Below are positions 16,026-23,541 of a stretch of DNA of 41,211 nucleotides, in pieces (within the stretch, counting starts at the first letter, position 1; each line of letters starts with the position of its first letter). Made by a program: the position numbers and the translations under genes. Under the pieces are notes generated by a model, which was not told the DNA's origin, made no database searches, and was given only the letters and a program-made list of their open reading frames with translations. This stretch comes from an uncultured Paracoccaceae bacterium (GTDB lineage: Bacteria > Pseudomonadota > Alphaproteobacteria > Rhodobacterales > Rhodobacteraceae): assembly GCA_937920555.1 (NCBI GenBank), contig CAKZTM010000011.1, positions 1 to 41,211 on the forward strand. Reading direction: 5' to 3'.

Positions 16026-16046
16026 GCCCAGGCTTGGGGCCTGGGC
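16026..16046 (+). terminator. Hairpin after the GNAT gene
   Basis: GCCCAGGC-TTGGG-GCCTGGGC is a perfect 8-bp stem starting 15 bp after the stop codon. No T-tract follows, so it may act as a Rho-assisted or processing signal rather than a classic intrinsic terminator. Confidence 0.45.
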
Positions 16047-16117
16047 GGTTGGCGCTTGCCCGGCGGGAGTTTTGCGATCGCTTTGGCGTCGGTCTGGTTG
16101 AAAGATGCGCTCCGCGC

Positions 16118-16144
16118 GGGGGATATTTAAGGGAACATTGAAAG
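16118..16144 (+). repeat. 27-bp dispersed repeat, second copy
   Basis: Identical over 27 bp to 13981-14007, again preceded by a GC-rich palindrome (GCTCCGCGCGGGGG). Here it lies between the GNAT gene and the EI24-family gene, about 60 bp before the latter's start. The two copies are in the same orientation and 2.1 kb apart. Confidence 0.75.
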
Positions 16145-16205
16145 GCTCAGGGGTTGGTTTGAGCACGCTCGCCGCATACATGGGGCAGGCATAGGGAGCG
16201 GCGAT

Positions 16206-16892
16206 ATGGAACTGATAGGCGATTTTCAAAAGAGCGCGGTGCAGATGTTCTCTGCGCGGTTTGTTTGGGTCTTGGTCAAATCGCTGCTTTTGACGGTCGT
16301 GCTTTTGGTCGGCATCAGTTTTGGTGTTGGCGTTTTGCTTGATTTTTTACTGCCTGAGAGTTTTTCGCTGCCTGTGATCGGCGAGGTTAATTTTATTGAT
16401 GAGATTTTGAGTGTTGCCGCGGTTCCGCTGATTTTGGTCTTGTCGGTGTTTTTGATGTTTCCGGTGGCGGCTTTGTTTATTGGTCTCTTTCTTGATGAGA
16501 TTGCAGGAGCAGTGGAGCGGCGCCATTATCCGCAATTGCCGCCTGCCCGTGGATTGCCCCTTGCCGAGGCGGTCATTGACGCGGTGCAATTTGGTGCGGT
16601 GTTTGTGGCGGTCAATGCGGTGGCTTTGCTGGTCTATGTGATTGCCGCCCCACTTGCGCCCTTCGTGTTTTGGGCGGTGAACGGCTATCTGTTGGGTCGC
16701 GAGTATTTTTCGCAGGTCGCTTTGCGCAGAGTGTCTGCGGTGGATGCAAAAGCGTTAAGGCGGCGTCATCGCGGGCGGGTTTGGCTGGCCGGTGTGCTAA
16801 TGGCCATCCCGCTTTCAATCCCCTTGGTGAACCTGATCATTCCGATCCTTGGCGTGGCCACCTTCACCCACCAGTTTCAGCGGTTGCGTTAG
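16206..16892 (+). CDS. EI24-domain (CysZ-like) membrane protein
   Basis: A 228-residue inner-membrane protein of the EI24/CysZ family. Four main hydrophobic regions are visible: about 23-48, 68-97, 132-160 and 195-220; the conserved FLDEIAGAVERRHYPQLPPARG loop follows the second, and GREYFSQVALRR the third. CysZ itself imports sulfate for cysteine synthesis, but alphaproteobacterial EI24 members are not proven sulfate channels. ATG at 16206 has GGAG at a suitable distance. The last 29 bp overlap, tail to tail, with the DCC-family gene on the other strand. Function is inferred from fold only. Confidence 0.85.
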   Translation: MELIGDFQKSAVQMFSARFVWVLVKSLLLTVVLLVGISFGVGVLLDFLLPESFSLPVIGEVNFIDEILSVAAVPLILVLSVFLMFPVAALFIGLFLDEIAGAVERRHYPQLPPARGLPLAEAVIDAVQFGAVFVAVNAVALLVYVIAAPLAPFVFWAVNGYLLGREYFSQVALRRVSAVDAKALRRRHRGRVWLAGVLMAIPLSIPLVNLIIPILGVATFTHQFQRLR

Positions 16893-17250
16893 CTTTCCGG
16901 CGTTTGTGCCAGTTGTAAATCAGGGGTGCCAAAGCCCGGTCATAGGCCAGCGTTGTCAGCTGTTTGAGCCCCGGTAGGCTCACGATTTTTCCCAGCCACC
17001 TGTAGCGTGGCATGTCTGCCCACAGCACCAAAAACGCCGGTATTCCGTCGTAAAGCACCCCGTCTTTGAGTACATAAAGCCGTTTGGCGGCCTGATCGCG
17101 GGTCAAGTTCCATGGGGCCAAATCGGCAGTGTTGAGATCCTCAAACACCAAGGGCAGGGCTTGGGCACGGGCGTAATCCGCATAATGGCTGATCTCGAAA
17201 TTGCAGACCGGACATTCGGCATTATAGAGGATTTTGGCGTCGCGGCTCAT
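16864..17250 (-). CDS. DCC-family thiol-disulfide oxidoreductase-like protein (DUF393)
   Basis: A 128-residue DUF393/DCC protein. The family is named for an N-terminal DxxCxxC pattern; here it appears as YNAECPVCNFEI with Cys13 and Cys16, so the leading Asp is replaced by asparagine. Later segments RLYVLKDGVLYDGIPAFLVLWADMPRYRWLGK and PGLKQLTTLAYDRALAPLIYNWHKRRK also fit. Members are predicted redox proteins with a thioredoxin-like core; their partners are largely unknown. The gene starts 3 bp after the DUF1467 stop and is the last member of the mce operon. Its 3' end overlaps the convergent EI24 gene. Confidence 0.88.
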   Translation of the reverse strand: MSRDAKILYNAECPVCNFEISHYADYARAQALPLVFEDLNTADLAPWNLTRDQAAKRLYVLKDGVLYDGIPAFLVLWADMPRYRWLGKIVSLPGLKQLTTLAYDRALAPLIYNWHKRRKANATAETGG

Positions 17251-17253
17251 TCC

Positions 17254-17529
17254 CTAGCCGTCCGGGTTCATCCGGTTGAAGACATCGAAATACTCGATCT
17301 TCAGCACACCGGACATGATCACCGCCATCAAAATCGCCCAGAAGATCACGGTGGCCACGGTGGTCCAAACCAGCTTTTTCTTCATCATCGCGTCTTCTGG
17401 CGCAGATGCGGGTGTGCCGGGCACGACCTCGCCTGCCTCCGACTGGCTGCGCTCGCCAATGGGCAGCATGATGAACAGGATCATGAACCAGATCACTGCG
17501 AATAGTACGATTGCGCCGGTAATTGTCAT
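17254..17529 (-). CDS. DUF1467 small membrane protein
   Basis: A 91-residue DUF1467 protein with two transmembrane segments (about 4-24 and 55-77) and a polar loop between them holding GERSQSEAGEVVPGTPASAPEDAMM-like sequence; MKKKLVW precedes the second segment. In alphaproteobacteria this gene is regularly found next to methylmalonyl-CoA epimerase, as here: its ATG lies 1 bp after the mce stop codon. The frame continues upstream inside mce, but only the ATG at 17529 gives a sensible membrane start and has a GAAGAAG ribosome site. Role unknown; conservation of the neighbourhood suggests a link to propionyl-CoA metabolism or simple cotranscription. Confidence 0.85.
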   Translation of the reverse strand: MTITGAIVLFAVIWFMILFIMLPIGERSQSEAGEVVPGTPASAPEDAMMKKKLVWTTVATVIFWAILMAVIMSGVLKIEYFDVFNRMNPDG

Positions 17530-17530
17530 A

Positions 17531-17935
17531 TCAGACTTCTTCCAATTCGATGAGGCACCCCTGAAAATCCTTGGGATGCAGGAATAAAACCGGCTTGCCA
17601 TGTGCGCCGATCTTGGGGTCGCCAGTGCCCAAAACACGGGCCCCTTGGGCTTGTAACTGGTCGCGGGCCTTCAGGATATCATCCACCTCATAGCACATGT
17701 GGTGAATGCCCCCTGAGGGGTTCTTTTCTAAAAATCCGGTGATCGGCGAGGCGTCGCCCAGCGGATATAAAAGCTCTATCTTGGTATTGGGCAGGGTGAT
17801 GAAAACAACCGTGACGCCGTGATCCGGCTCGTCCTGCGGCGGACCAACCTGGGCGCCCAGAGCGGTCTTGTACTGGTCTATTGCCGCCTCAAGATCGGGC
17901 ACAGCAATGGCCACATGGTTCAATCTGCCGATCAT
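17531..17935 (-). CDS. mce: Methylmalonyl-CoA epimerase
   Basis: A 134-residue vicinal-oxygen-chelate enzyme that interconverts (2R)- and (2S)-methylmalonyl-CoA between propionyl-CoA carboxylase and methylmalonyl-CoA mutase. Metal ligands are expected in LNHVAIAVPDL (His7), GGIHHMCYEVDD (about 74-85) and the final CLIELEE glutamate. Other family marks are KIELLYPLGDASPI and KNPSGG. Length is typical. It is the first gene of the mce-DUF1467-DCC operon, all separated by 1 to 3 bp. Propionate-level carbon from odd-chain fatty acids, branched amino acids or DMSP is the likely source in a marine Rhodobacterales. Confidence 0.95.
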   Translation of the reverse strand: MIGRLNHVAIAVPDLEAAIDQYKTALGAQVGPPQDEPDHGVTVVFITLPNTKIELLYPLGDASPITGFLEKNPSGGIHHMCYEVDDILKARDQLQAQGARVLGTGDPKIGAHGKPVLFLHPKDFQGCLIELEEV

Positions 17936-18015
17936 CGCAGGGTCCTTCTATTTCTGTCTGGTATATATGTGGTGGTGCGCCGCGTTGGCAAGCGGGCAGC
18001 GGTGTTGCGTATCGT

Positions 18016-18056
18016 CGCGGCACGCGCGTAGCCAAAGATCACCGCGGCACGCGCGT
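18016..18056 (+). repeat. 14-bp direct repeat pair
   Basis: CGCGGCACGCGCGT occurs at 18016-18029 and again at 18043-18056, 27 bp apart, in the intergenic region upstream of the receiver-domain gene. Confidence 0.6.
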
Positions 18057-18069
18057 TTAGGATTCTTAA

Positions 18070-18092
18070 TAGATACAAGTTTATCTACTTGT
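18070..18092 (+). promoter_or_regulatory. Shared motif TAGATACAAGTTTATC with inverted repeat
   Basis: The 16-mer at 18070-18085 recurs with one mismatch at 22151-22166. Here it is nested in an inverted repeat ACAAGT-TTATCT-ACTTGT (18075-18092), and AGATA/TATCT offers an alternative pairing. It lies about 90 bp before the start codon of the receiver-domain gene. A regulator site is possible; an extended -10 element is another reading. Confidence 0.45.
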
Positions 18093-18176
18093 CCGAGATG
18101 TGATGGCCGGCATTAAGCATCTGTTAGCCATAAACGCGCTCTATCAGGGGCAGGAAACAAGTCCAAAGGTAGGATT

Positions 18177-18917
18177 ATGGCGAGTTTGGAAGATGAGTTT
18201 GCGTTCAAATCGCAGTCACGACCGCCGAAATGTCTGGCGGGTGTGTCGATTATGCTGGTTGATGACAGCAGGTCCGTATCGGAAGCGGTGCGCATGATGG
18301 CGGTCGTCTCCGGGGCTCGGATCAGGCGGGCAGATTGCATCGCTTCGGCCCAAAGGCATATCATGCTGTTTCGACCCGATGTTGTGATCACCGACCTTGG
18401 CCTGCCTGATGGAAACGGTATCGAAGTGGCCAAAATGGTTGCTGAGAAGATCACCCCCAAGCCCGGCGTTCTGATTTTGAGCGCCGCTGAGGAAGAGGTG
18501 ACGCAAAACGCAATGGAGCAATGTGGAGCGGACGCTTATCTGCTCAAGCCGATCGCGAGTCTCGGCGAATTTCAGGCCGCCGTTTTGGGTGTTTTGCCTG
18601 AAGGTGGGGCGGGTTTGCCGGATTGGAATGCGGATTTTCAGGCGGAGATATCGGGAACGGATTATTACGAGCAGGATCTTGGCAATGTGCTGGATCTGTT
18701 TGAAGAAGCCGTTCGCGAGGATGACGCCTCGGAGTTGGCATTCGGCGCGCAGTTTTTATGTGGCGTCGCCTCCACCGCCGGCGACAAGGAACTGGAAGAT
18801 TGCGCACGCGCGGTGGCGGTGCGGGTTGCAGGTGGTCACCGGGGTCAGGCTGCGGCAGGTATCGCAATTGATATGCTGAATGCGCGCCTTAGCGGACAAA
18901 TGTCAGCGACCGGGTAG
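18177..18917 (+). CDS. Receiver-domain response regulator without known output domain
   Basis: A 246-residue protein. Residues about 22-137 are a CheY-like receiver: acidic pair D29/D30 in VDDSR, phospho-acceptor D73 in ITDLGLPDGNG, hydroxyl residue S102 in LILSAAE and K124 in LLKPI. The remaining about 110 residues are acidic and helical (EISGTDYYEQDLGNVLDLFEEA) and match no DNA-binding, GGDEF or kinase domain that I recognise. An N-terminal 20-residue polar leader precedes the receiver. ATG at 18177 follows AAAGGTAGGA. There is no adjacent histidine kinase, so it is an orphan. A strong hairpin terminator follows directly. It may act by protein-protein contact, for example with a kinase or in motility or stress signalling. 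Confidence 0.85.
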   Translation: MASLEDEFAFKSQSRPPKCLAGVSIMLVDDSRSVSEAVRMMAVVSGARIRRADCIASAQRHIMLFRPDVVITDLGLPDGNGIEVAKMVAEKITPKPGVLILSAAEEEVTQNAMEQCGADAYLLKPIASLGEFQAAVLGVLPEGGAGLPDWNADFQAEISGTDYYEQDLGNVLDLFEEAVREDDASELAFGAQFLCGVASTAGDKELEDCARAVAVRVAGGHRGQAAAGIAIDMLNARLSGQMSATG

Positions 18918-18923
18918 ACCACG

Positions 18924-18955
18924 CCGTCCGCGCCCTGCGCGCGGACGGTTTAGGC
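18924..18955 (+). terminator. Terminator of the receiver-domain gene
   Basis: CCGTCCGCG (18924-18932) pairs perfectly with CGCGGACGG (18940-18948), followed by TTTAGGCTTTCTTT. The stem is very stable; the T-tract is broken. Confidence 0.7.
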
Positions 18956-19020
18956 TTTCTTTACGCAATAGGGGAACCGTGATCGGGCAGATGGCATTTG
19001 GGCGCAAATGTCTGACAAAA

Positions 19021-19053
19021 TGTCATACAGGAGTCATACATAAGTCATACACT
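19021..19053 (+). promoter_or_regulatory. Three-unit Pho-box-like direct repeat
   Basis: Three 11-bp units in tandem: TGTCATACAGG, AGTCATACATA, AGTCATACACT. A PhoB box is built of 11-bp direct repeats of a CTGTCAT-like heptamer plus four bases, which this matches, and a degenerate fourth unit (TCTGACAAAA) precedes it. It lies between two convergent genes, past the terminator at 18948, and points rightward, where only a weak 36-codon ORF at 19084 exists. Confidence 0.5.
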
Positions 19054-19140
19054 TTGATGACTCCCCAAATTCCTCGTAAGCATATGAAAACATTTGCCAA
19101 AACGACGTCAGCCCGAAAAAATCGCAAAAAAGCCGGAAAT

Positions 19141-19737
19141 TCACGGATTTTGATTCGCCAGTTCAAGGTCAGACACCCGGTCCACATCCCTTAAAGTCGC
19201 GATTTTGGCCACAGACAAATCCGCCCCGAGTGACCGGATTGTATCGGCCATTGCATGCTCAGAGGACCAGCGCACCGCTTTGAATATATGCGCTGGCACG
19301 GGCCGTCCTCCACGCCGCAATCCGATCAACCAATACCCCCCATCAGGTGCCGGGCCGATGACCGCATCATGGCGGCCCAACGCCTCAAAACCCGCGTTGA
19401 TATGGGCCGGTGTGATCCCCGGAATATCCGCGCCAATGATCAAAGCGGGTCCGGGCGGCAGGCTTCGGAAAATCCGCGCCATGCGGTCCCCCAAATCCCC
19501 GGAACCTTGCGCCATCCGGTGCAAATGGAGGGGCCAAGCCCGGCTCGCAACGGCTGTGTCAGGGCTGACGGCCGCTGTGATGTGCCAGCGCGGATCACGG
19601 CTCAACCGGCGGATCAGACGTGCTGACTGATGACGAAACCACCATGCCGCAGCGGTTAGGCCGATATCGCGCCCCAACCGTGTCTTGACCCGGCCCGGTC
19701 GCGGCTCTTTGAGCATAATCACCAATGAGCGTTGCAT
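19141..19737 (-). CDS. DUF2064 / TIGR04282-family glycosyltransferase-like protein
   Basis: A 198-residue protein with a nucleotide-sugar-transferase (GT-A) fold, the family annotated as arsenosugar biosynthesis glycosyltransferase. Landmarks: MLKEPRPGRVKTRLGRDIG at 8-26 (the P-loop-like KTRL), the conserved GDLGDRMARIF near 81-91, the IIGADIPGITPAHI segment near 100-113, and VIGPAPDGGYWLIGL near 127-141. Arsenosugar function is proven for few members and no arsM is nearby, so a general nucleotidyl or glycosyl transfer role is safer. Its ATG overlaps the class II aldolase stop codon by one base, and it is the last gene of the dapE operon. Confidence 0.85.
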   Translation of the reverse strand: MQRSLVIMLKEPRPGRVKTRLGRDIGLTAAAWWFRHQSARLIRRLSRDPRWHITAAVSPDTAVASRAWPLHLHRMAQGSGDLGDRMARIFRSLPPGPALIIGADIPGITPAHINAGFEALGRHDAVIGPAPDGGYWLIGLRRGGRPVPAHIFKAVRWSSEHAMADTIRSLGADLSVAKIATLRDVDRVSDLELANQNP

Positions 19738-20489
19738 CAGTTTGCGTAGTCCGATCCTTCGGCGTCCAAAATCAGCTTCAGCTCCGCCAGATGTTTGTCG
19801 ATCACATCCGAATAAGTGTTCATGGCCTCAGCCGTGTCCTCGGCCACAACCGGGTCTATCAGCCGAAGCGGCTTGCCGGTTTGAAGCGCCAGAATATAAG
19901 TCTCGGCGGCCCGCTCGAAATAATAAAGCGTGTTCCACGCCTCCGAGACGGTCTCACCAACAACCATGACCCCGTGATTGCCCATCACCAGCGTCTTTTT
20001 CTTGGGATCGGTCAGAAGGCCGCACACCCGCTCCCCTTCCTCTTCAAGCGCCAGGCCGCCATAATCCTCGTCCACCGCAATCCGGTTGAAAAACATGGTC
20101 GTGTTTTGATCAATTGGCGGAAGGGTCGCGTCTTGCAGCGTCGCCAACACGGTCGCGTATTTTGAATGAATGTGCAAAGCACAGCGCGCCCATGGCACAT
20201 TGCGATGCACCGCCCGGTGCAGCCCCCATGCGGTGGCATCCGGCGCATGGGGGCCTGCCAAAGCATCCGCATCATTTGCATCCAGCAGTAACAGATCAGA
20301 GGCTTTGATCCGCGAGAAATGCATCCCGTTGGGGTTCATTAAAAACTGCGTCCCCTCGTCATTAACCGCCACCGAGAAATGATTGGCCACCGCCTCGTGC
20401 CAATTGTGCCGGACAGCCCAGCGAAAGGCCGCGGCCAGATCGATCCGCGCTTGCCGTGTCGGGTCATTGTGATCATTGGGATGGGGCAT
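19737..20489 (-). CDS. Class II aldolase/adducin family protein
   Basis: A 250-residue class II aldolase-fold protein, zinc-dependent in its enzymatic members. Zinc ligands are likely the two histidines in ALHIHSKYAT (about 104-113) and the histidine in MGNHGVMVVG (about 167-176); the N-terminal NHFSVAVNDEGTQFLMNPNGMHF segment holds the substrate-phosphate loop region. These proteins act on L-fuculose-phosphate-like sugars, or are uncharacterised. It lies 9 bp after dapE and overlaps DUF2064 by 1 bp, so all three are cotranscribed. The substrate cannot be deduced from the neighbours. Confidence 0.88.
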   Translation of the reverse strand: MPHPNDHNDPTRQARIDLAAAFRWAVRHNWHEAVANHFSVAVNDEGTQFLMNPNGMHFSRIKASDLLLLDANDADALAGPHAPDATAWGLHRAVHRNVPWARCALHIHSKYATVLATLQDATLPPIDQNTTMFFNRIAVDEDYGGLALEEEGERVCGLLTDPKKKTLVMGNHGVMVVGETVSEAWNTLYYFERAAETYILALQTGKPLRLIDPVVAEDTAEAMNTYSDVIDKHLAELKLILDAEGSDYAN

Positions 20490-20498
20490 GGTCGCCTC

Positions 20499-21629
20499 CT
20501 ATTTGAAAAAGTCCAGAATTACGCGTTTGTAAATCGCCTTGAGCTGATGGATTTGCGCGACAGGCACATGCTCATCTGTCTGGTGCATGGTCTTGCCGAC
20601 CAGACCGAATTCCACCACCGGACAGTGATCCTTGATAAACCGCGCATCGGAGGTACCCCCGGATGTAGACAGCTCAGGCATGCGCCCGGTCTCCGCCTCC
20701 ACGGCCCGCGCGATACTGTCTGAAAACGGCCCCGGTTCGGTAATGAAACTTTCACCGGACACCTTGAATGTAAGCGCCAATGTCACGCCACTGTCGCCGG
20801 ATGCCTGATCACATTCCGCCTTGATCCAATTGATCAGATCGGCGCTTGTGTGGGCATCGTTGAAGCGGATATTGACCGTCGCCCGCGCCTCGCCGGGGAT
20901 GACGTTATTGGCCGGATTTCCGGTATCCACCGTCGTAATTGCCAGCGTGGAGGGATCAAAATGCGCGGTTCCCTCGTCAAGTGCGCGGCCCGCCAAACGG
21001 TGGAGGGCATCGACCAGAACCGGCAGCGGATTTTTGGCCCGGTGCGGATAGGCAGAATGCCCCTGAACACCGGTTGCGGTCAAATACGCCGTCATCGAAC
21101 CGCGCCGCCCGATTTTCATCATATCGCCCATCTCGGCGGGGCAAGTAGGCTCGCCCACAAGGCAGACATCCATGGTCTCGCCCGCGGCCCGCATCCAATC
21201 CAAAATGGCGGTGGTGCCGTCGGTGGCATCCCCTTCCTCATCGCCGGTGATCGTGATGACAATCGACCCATCCGGGGGCGTGTCCCGAACCACATCTATG
21301 GCTGCGGCGACAAAAGCGGCAACACCCGATTTCATGTCCACAGCACCCCGGCCAAACAGGATATCGTCGCGTATAACCGCCGCAAACGGATCATCGGCCC
21401 ACTCCTCCAGATCGCCGGGAGGGACCACATCGGTGTGGCCATTGAAGCCAATGGTTTTGCCAGTGCCAAAGCGGGCGAAAAGATTGCTGATACCAGCGCG
21501 GTCAACGCGGGTTGTGGTGAACCCGGCCTCGCTCAGCAGGCGGTCCAACAGCGCGATGGCACCGCCTTCATCCGGCGTAACCGAGGCGCACCGGATCAGG
21601 TTTTGGGTAAGGTCGACAGGGTCTTGCAT
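20499..21629 (-). CDS. dapE: Succinyl-diaminopimelate desuccinylase
   Basis: A 376-residue M20 zinc peptidase-family enzyme that removes succinate from N-succinyl-LL-diaminopimelate in lysine and peptidoglycan synthesis. Dinuclear zinc ligands fall in [11 protein letters not shown] (about 64-74), [10 protein letters not shown] (about 93-102), the catalytic TGDEEG (about 127-132), and the C-terminal MHQTDEHVP. The signature [11 protein letters not shown] is also present. Length is standard. The partner dapD lies 4 kb away at 25507 on the same strand, not adjacent. It begins the dapE-aldolase-DUF2064 operon. Confidence 0.95.
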   Translation of the reverse strand: MQDPVDLTQNLIRCASVTPDEGGAIALLDRLLSEAGFTTTRVDRAGISNLFARFGTGKTIGFNGHTDVVPPGDLEEWADDPFAAVIRDDILFGRGAVDMKSGVAAFVAAAIDVVRDTPPDGSIVITITGDEEGDATDGTTAILDWMRAAGETMDVCLVGEPTCPAEMGDMMKIGRRGSMTAYLTATGVQGHSAYPHRAKNPLPVLVDALHRLAGRALDEGTAHFDPSTLAITTVDTGNPANNVIPGEARATVNIRFNDAHTSADLINWIKAECDQASGDSGVTLALTFKVSGESFITEPGPFSDSIARAVEAETGRMPELSTSGGTSDARFIKDHCPVVEFGLVGKTMHQTDEHVPVAQIHQLKAIYKRVILDFFK

Positions 21630-21700
21630 CAGGCGTTCTCGCAGTGGCGTCAGCCCTAGATGTGCGAGATCGACCCAATGAAAGTCAACCTAAGAAGATG

Positions 21701-22000
21701 CTAGTCCTGCAATCTTAGGCGCTCAGCGTTTTGCGCGGTTGTCTCTTGAAACGGCGATAGCGCGTCTTGGGCCGCTTGCAGCGGATTGCCGCCCTGCATC
21801 CAAGCCAAGCCCAAATTTTGCAGCGATTTGGTCATGGCGACCTGCTTTTCAGAGATCATATCATGCACGTCGTCCGCACTCAGGGTACCCGTGGCCATGG
21901 CCGAACTGCGCTTTATGATTACTTCGGAGGAATCGCGCCATGTTTGGTCGATATTGCGCGCCAGCTCCAGCCATAGAGATGTATTGGAAAATAAAAACAT
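21701..22000 (-). CDS. Small helical protein, phasin-like, unknown function
   Basis: A 99-residue soluble protein, mostly helical and rich in Met, Gln and Ser: SNTSLWLELARNIDQTW, then DDVHDMISEKQVAMTKSLQNLG and ending in polar residues. The pattern of a short hydrophobic N-terminal helix followed by MISEKQ-A...S resembles small Rhodobacteraceae proteins that are variously labelled phasin-like or antifreeze-like. No catalytic motif is seen. The ORF is open further upstream, but ATG at 22000 gives the natural start. It diverges from the H1-tailed membrane protein gene, sharing an intergenic region with a near-consensus CtrA site. Confidence 0.55.
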   Translation of the reverse strand: MFLFSNTSLWLELARNIDQTWRDSSEVIIKRSSAMATGTLSADDVHDMISEKQVAMTKSLQNLGLAWMQGGNPLQAAQDALSPFQETTAQNAERLRLQD

Positions 22001-22109
22001 AAGTGTCTTTCTGCGACCGGTGACGGATAGCCTCTGCTCGCTCAGAATCTGTATTGTGCAGCGCAACATAAGTCAAGTGTGACGCAGGATCATGAGAGCT
22101 CTAACAGGG

Positions 22110-22124
22110 TTAATGTCAAGTTAG
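22110..22124. promoter_or_regulatory. CtrA-like site (TTAA-N7-TTAG)
   Basis: TTAATGTCAAGTTAG matches the CtrA consensus except for the last base. It lies 110 bp from the divergent start at 22000 and 115 bp before the start at 22240. Weaker than the site at 1220. Confidence 0.3.
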
Positions 22125-22150
22125 CCGCCATAGCAAGCCGCGGTCTTTTT

Positions 22151-22166
22151 TAGATACAAATTTATC
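22151..22166 (+). promoter_or_regulatory. Second copy of the TAGATACAARTTTATC motif
   Basis: Differs from 18070-18085 at one base and, like it, sits 70-110 bp before a rightward gene start. It is followed by CCGTTAAC. Confidence 0.4.
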
Positions 22167-22239
22167 CGTTAACGAAAAATTGCCGCTCTTTTGACAAACT
22201 AAAGCCGGTATATTTGTTGACCAGCATCGGAGCCTAAGT

Positions 22240-23205
22240 GTGTTTTCCAATCGCAAGAGTAATTCGATGCCCAAGTTTTTTGAGAAATTTCCGTTTTGGT
22301 TATGGCCGATCTTTGGCCTGATCTGTATCGCATTGGCCATTCCGGGCTTTCTTGCCGATAATCAGGATCAAGCACGGCGGGAGGCGCTCGCGCAGCCCAT
22401 GCCAGAGCTGATTGATCTGGAAGATTTCGATCTAGCCGAAAATGTAAGCCCCGTGGGCGAGGTGAATGTATTTGCCCAAACCGACCCGAATTACAGATTT
22501 GTGGTGGACGGGACCGGACTGGCATCAGGTATAGGCCATGTTGTGCCGTTGTTTTCGGTCATGGCGGCCCCGGGCGAAAGGTCTGTCAAACATGTGCTGA
22601 TCACCCAGGATCTCGAAGGGTTCGAAGCGTGGTTAAAGGCGAATATTGCTGGCACCGCGCGCATGGGGGAACTTTACTCCATCAATGGCGAAGTTGTCAG
22701 CGGCAAGGGCTTTACGGCTGCGATCCGCGTAACACTGAGAGATGCAGGATTGCAGCAGGTCGATCCGCTGATCATCATCAAGCCGTTTTTGAACGGACGC
22801 GACGCCGCGCTGAACGGCCCAACCTACACGACCTATGGCAATCCCTACATTTTGTCGCTGTCGGGCGCGTGGATGATCTGGTTTGGCTTTGTGATTTGGA
22901 GCAGGATGACCAAGCTGCGCCATAGTGTGACACGGCGCATCGGCGAAATTGGCGAACGCGCCTCGGAGCCTGACGCGCTGGCGGATGAGAAAATCGCGGT
23001 TATCGCAACCCAAGACGCGCCAATACCGCCCGCGGCGAAACCAGCCGCATCAAAACGCCCCAAAGCGGCTGCGAAAAAGACTGCGGCTGCGAAAAAGACG
23101 ACCACCGCGAAAAAGAGCGCCCCTGCCAAAAAGACCGCCCCTGCCAAAAAGACCGCGCGGCGCAAGAAACCCCCGATGGATCCGATTTCGACGCCGGCGG
23201 AATAA
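22240..23205 (+). CDS. Bitopic membrane protein with histone H1-like Lys/Ala tail
   Basis: A 321-residue protein I do not recognise. TM1 spans about residues 19-38, followed by a roughly 160-residue domain, then TM2 about 203-221 and a 100-residue C-terminal tail. The tail (about 271-311) is a run of AKKT-type six-residue repeats such as APAKKT, like the C-terminal tails of histone H1-like and AlgP proteins. By the positive-inside rule the tail should be cytoplasmic and the middle domain periplasmic. The DNA repeats too: 23119-23136 and 23137-23154 are exact 18-bp copies. GTG at 22240 follows CGGAG at a 7-8 nt spacing; ATG at 22267 is the alternative. The tail could tether DNA or RNA to the membrane. 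Confidence 0.75.
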   Translation: MFSNRKSNSMPKFFEKFPFWLWPIFGLICIALAIPGFLADNQDQARREALAQPMPELIDLEDFDLAENVSPVGEVNVFAQTDPNYRFVVDGTGLASGIGHVVPLFSVMAAPGERSVKHVLITQDLEGFEAWLKANIAGTARMGELYSINGEVVSGKGFTAAIRVTLRDAGLQQVDPLIIIKPFLNGRDAALNGPTYTTYGNPYILSLSGAWMIWFGFVIWSRMTKLRHSVTRRIGEIGERASEPDALADEKIAVIATQDAPIPPAAKPAASKRPKAAAKKTAAAKKTTTAKKSAPAKKTAPAKKTARRKKPPMDPISTPAE

Positions 23206-23211
23206 CCCCGC

Positions 23212-23541
23212 TTAATCGTCGAAAAACGGGGTCATCTGCGCCACAATCACGGCGTTTTCAGCAAGGGCGCGATCCATCAAATCGCGCTCCTCCTGAGGGA
23301 TGTCATGACCTTCCTCAAGACGTTCGTCCAATGTCCCGTAACCCGACACATCAAGGGGCGCCATATCGGCCTGTTTGAGGATCGCCACAGTCTCGCGAAC
23401 AGCCTCAGGCTCGTCCACGCCGCTGGCATAGACCATCAAGGCCGCCCCTGTGCTGCCGCCGGGCAACCCGTCATTGTCGCTGCGCCCGACCTCCACAAGC
23501 AACGTGTAGACCTGTTGCGGCCGTTTCGGTTTGTCCGACAT
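23212..23541 (-). CDS. Conserved-looking hypothetical protein after pncB
   Basis: A 109-residue acidic protein without membrane segments. It shows alternating strand-helix texture (QVYTLLVEVGRSD; EAVRETVAILKQADMAPLDVSGYG) and ends in TPFFDD. I do not know the family. Its ATG overlaps the pncB stop codon by one base (TAATG on the minus strand), so it is translationally coupled to NAD salvage genes. A role in that pathway is only a guess from position. Confidence 0.6.
   Translation of the reverse strand: MSDKPKRPQQVYTLLVEVGRSDNDGLPGGSTGAALMVYASGVDEPEAVRETVAILKQADMAPLDVSGYGTLDERLEEGHDIPQEERDLMDRALAENAVIVAQMTPFFDD

Noticed and set aside
19084..19194. 36-codon basic ORF just after the Pho-box-like repeats
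   Set aside because: No Shine-Dalgarno sequence, and its end overlaps the DUF2064 gene in antisense; only worth revisiting if a transcript is found.
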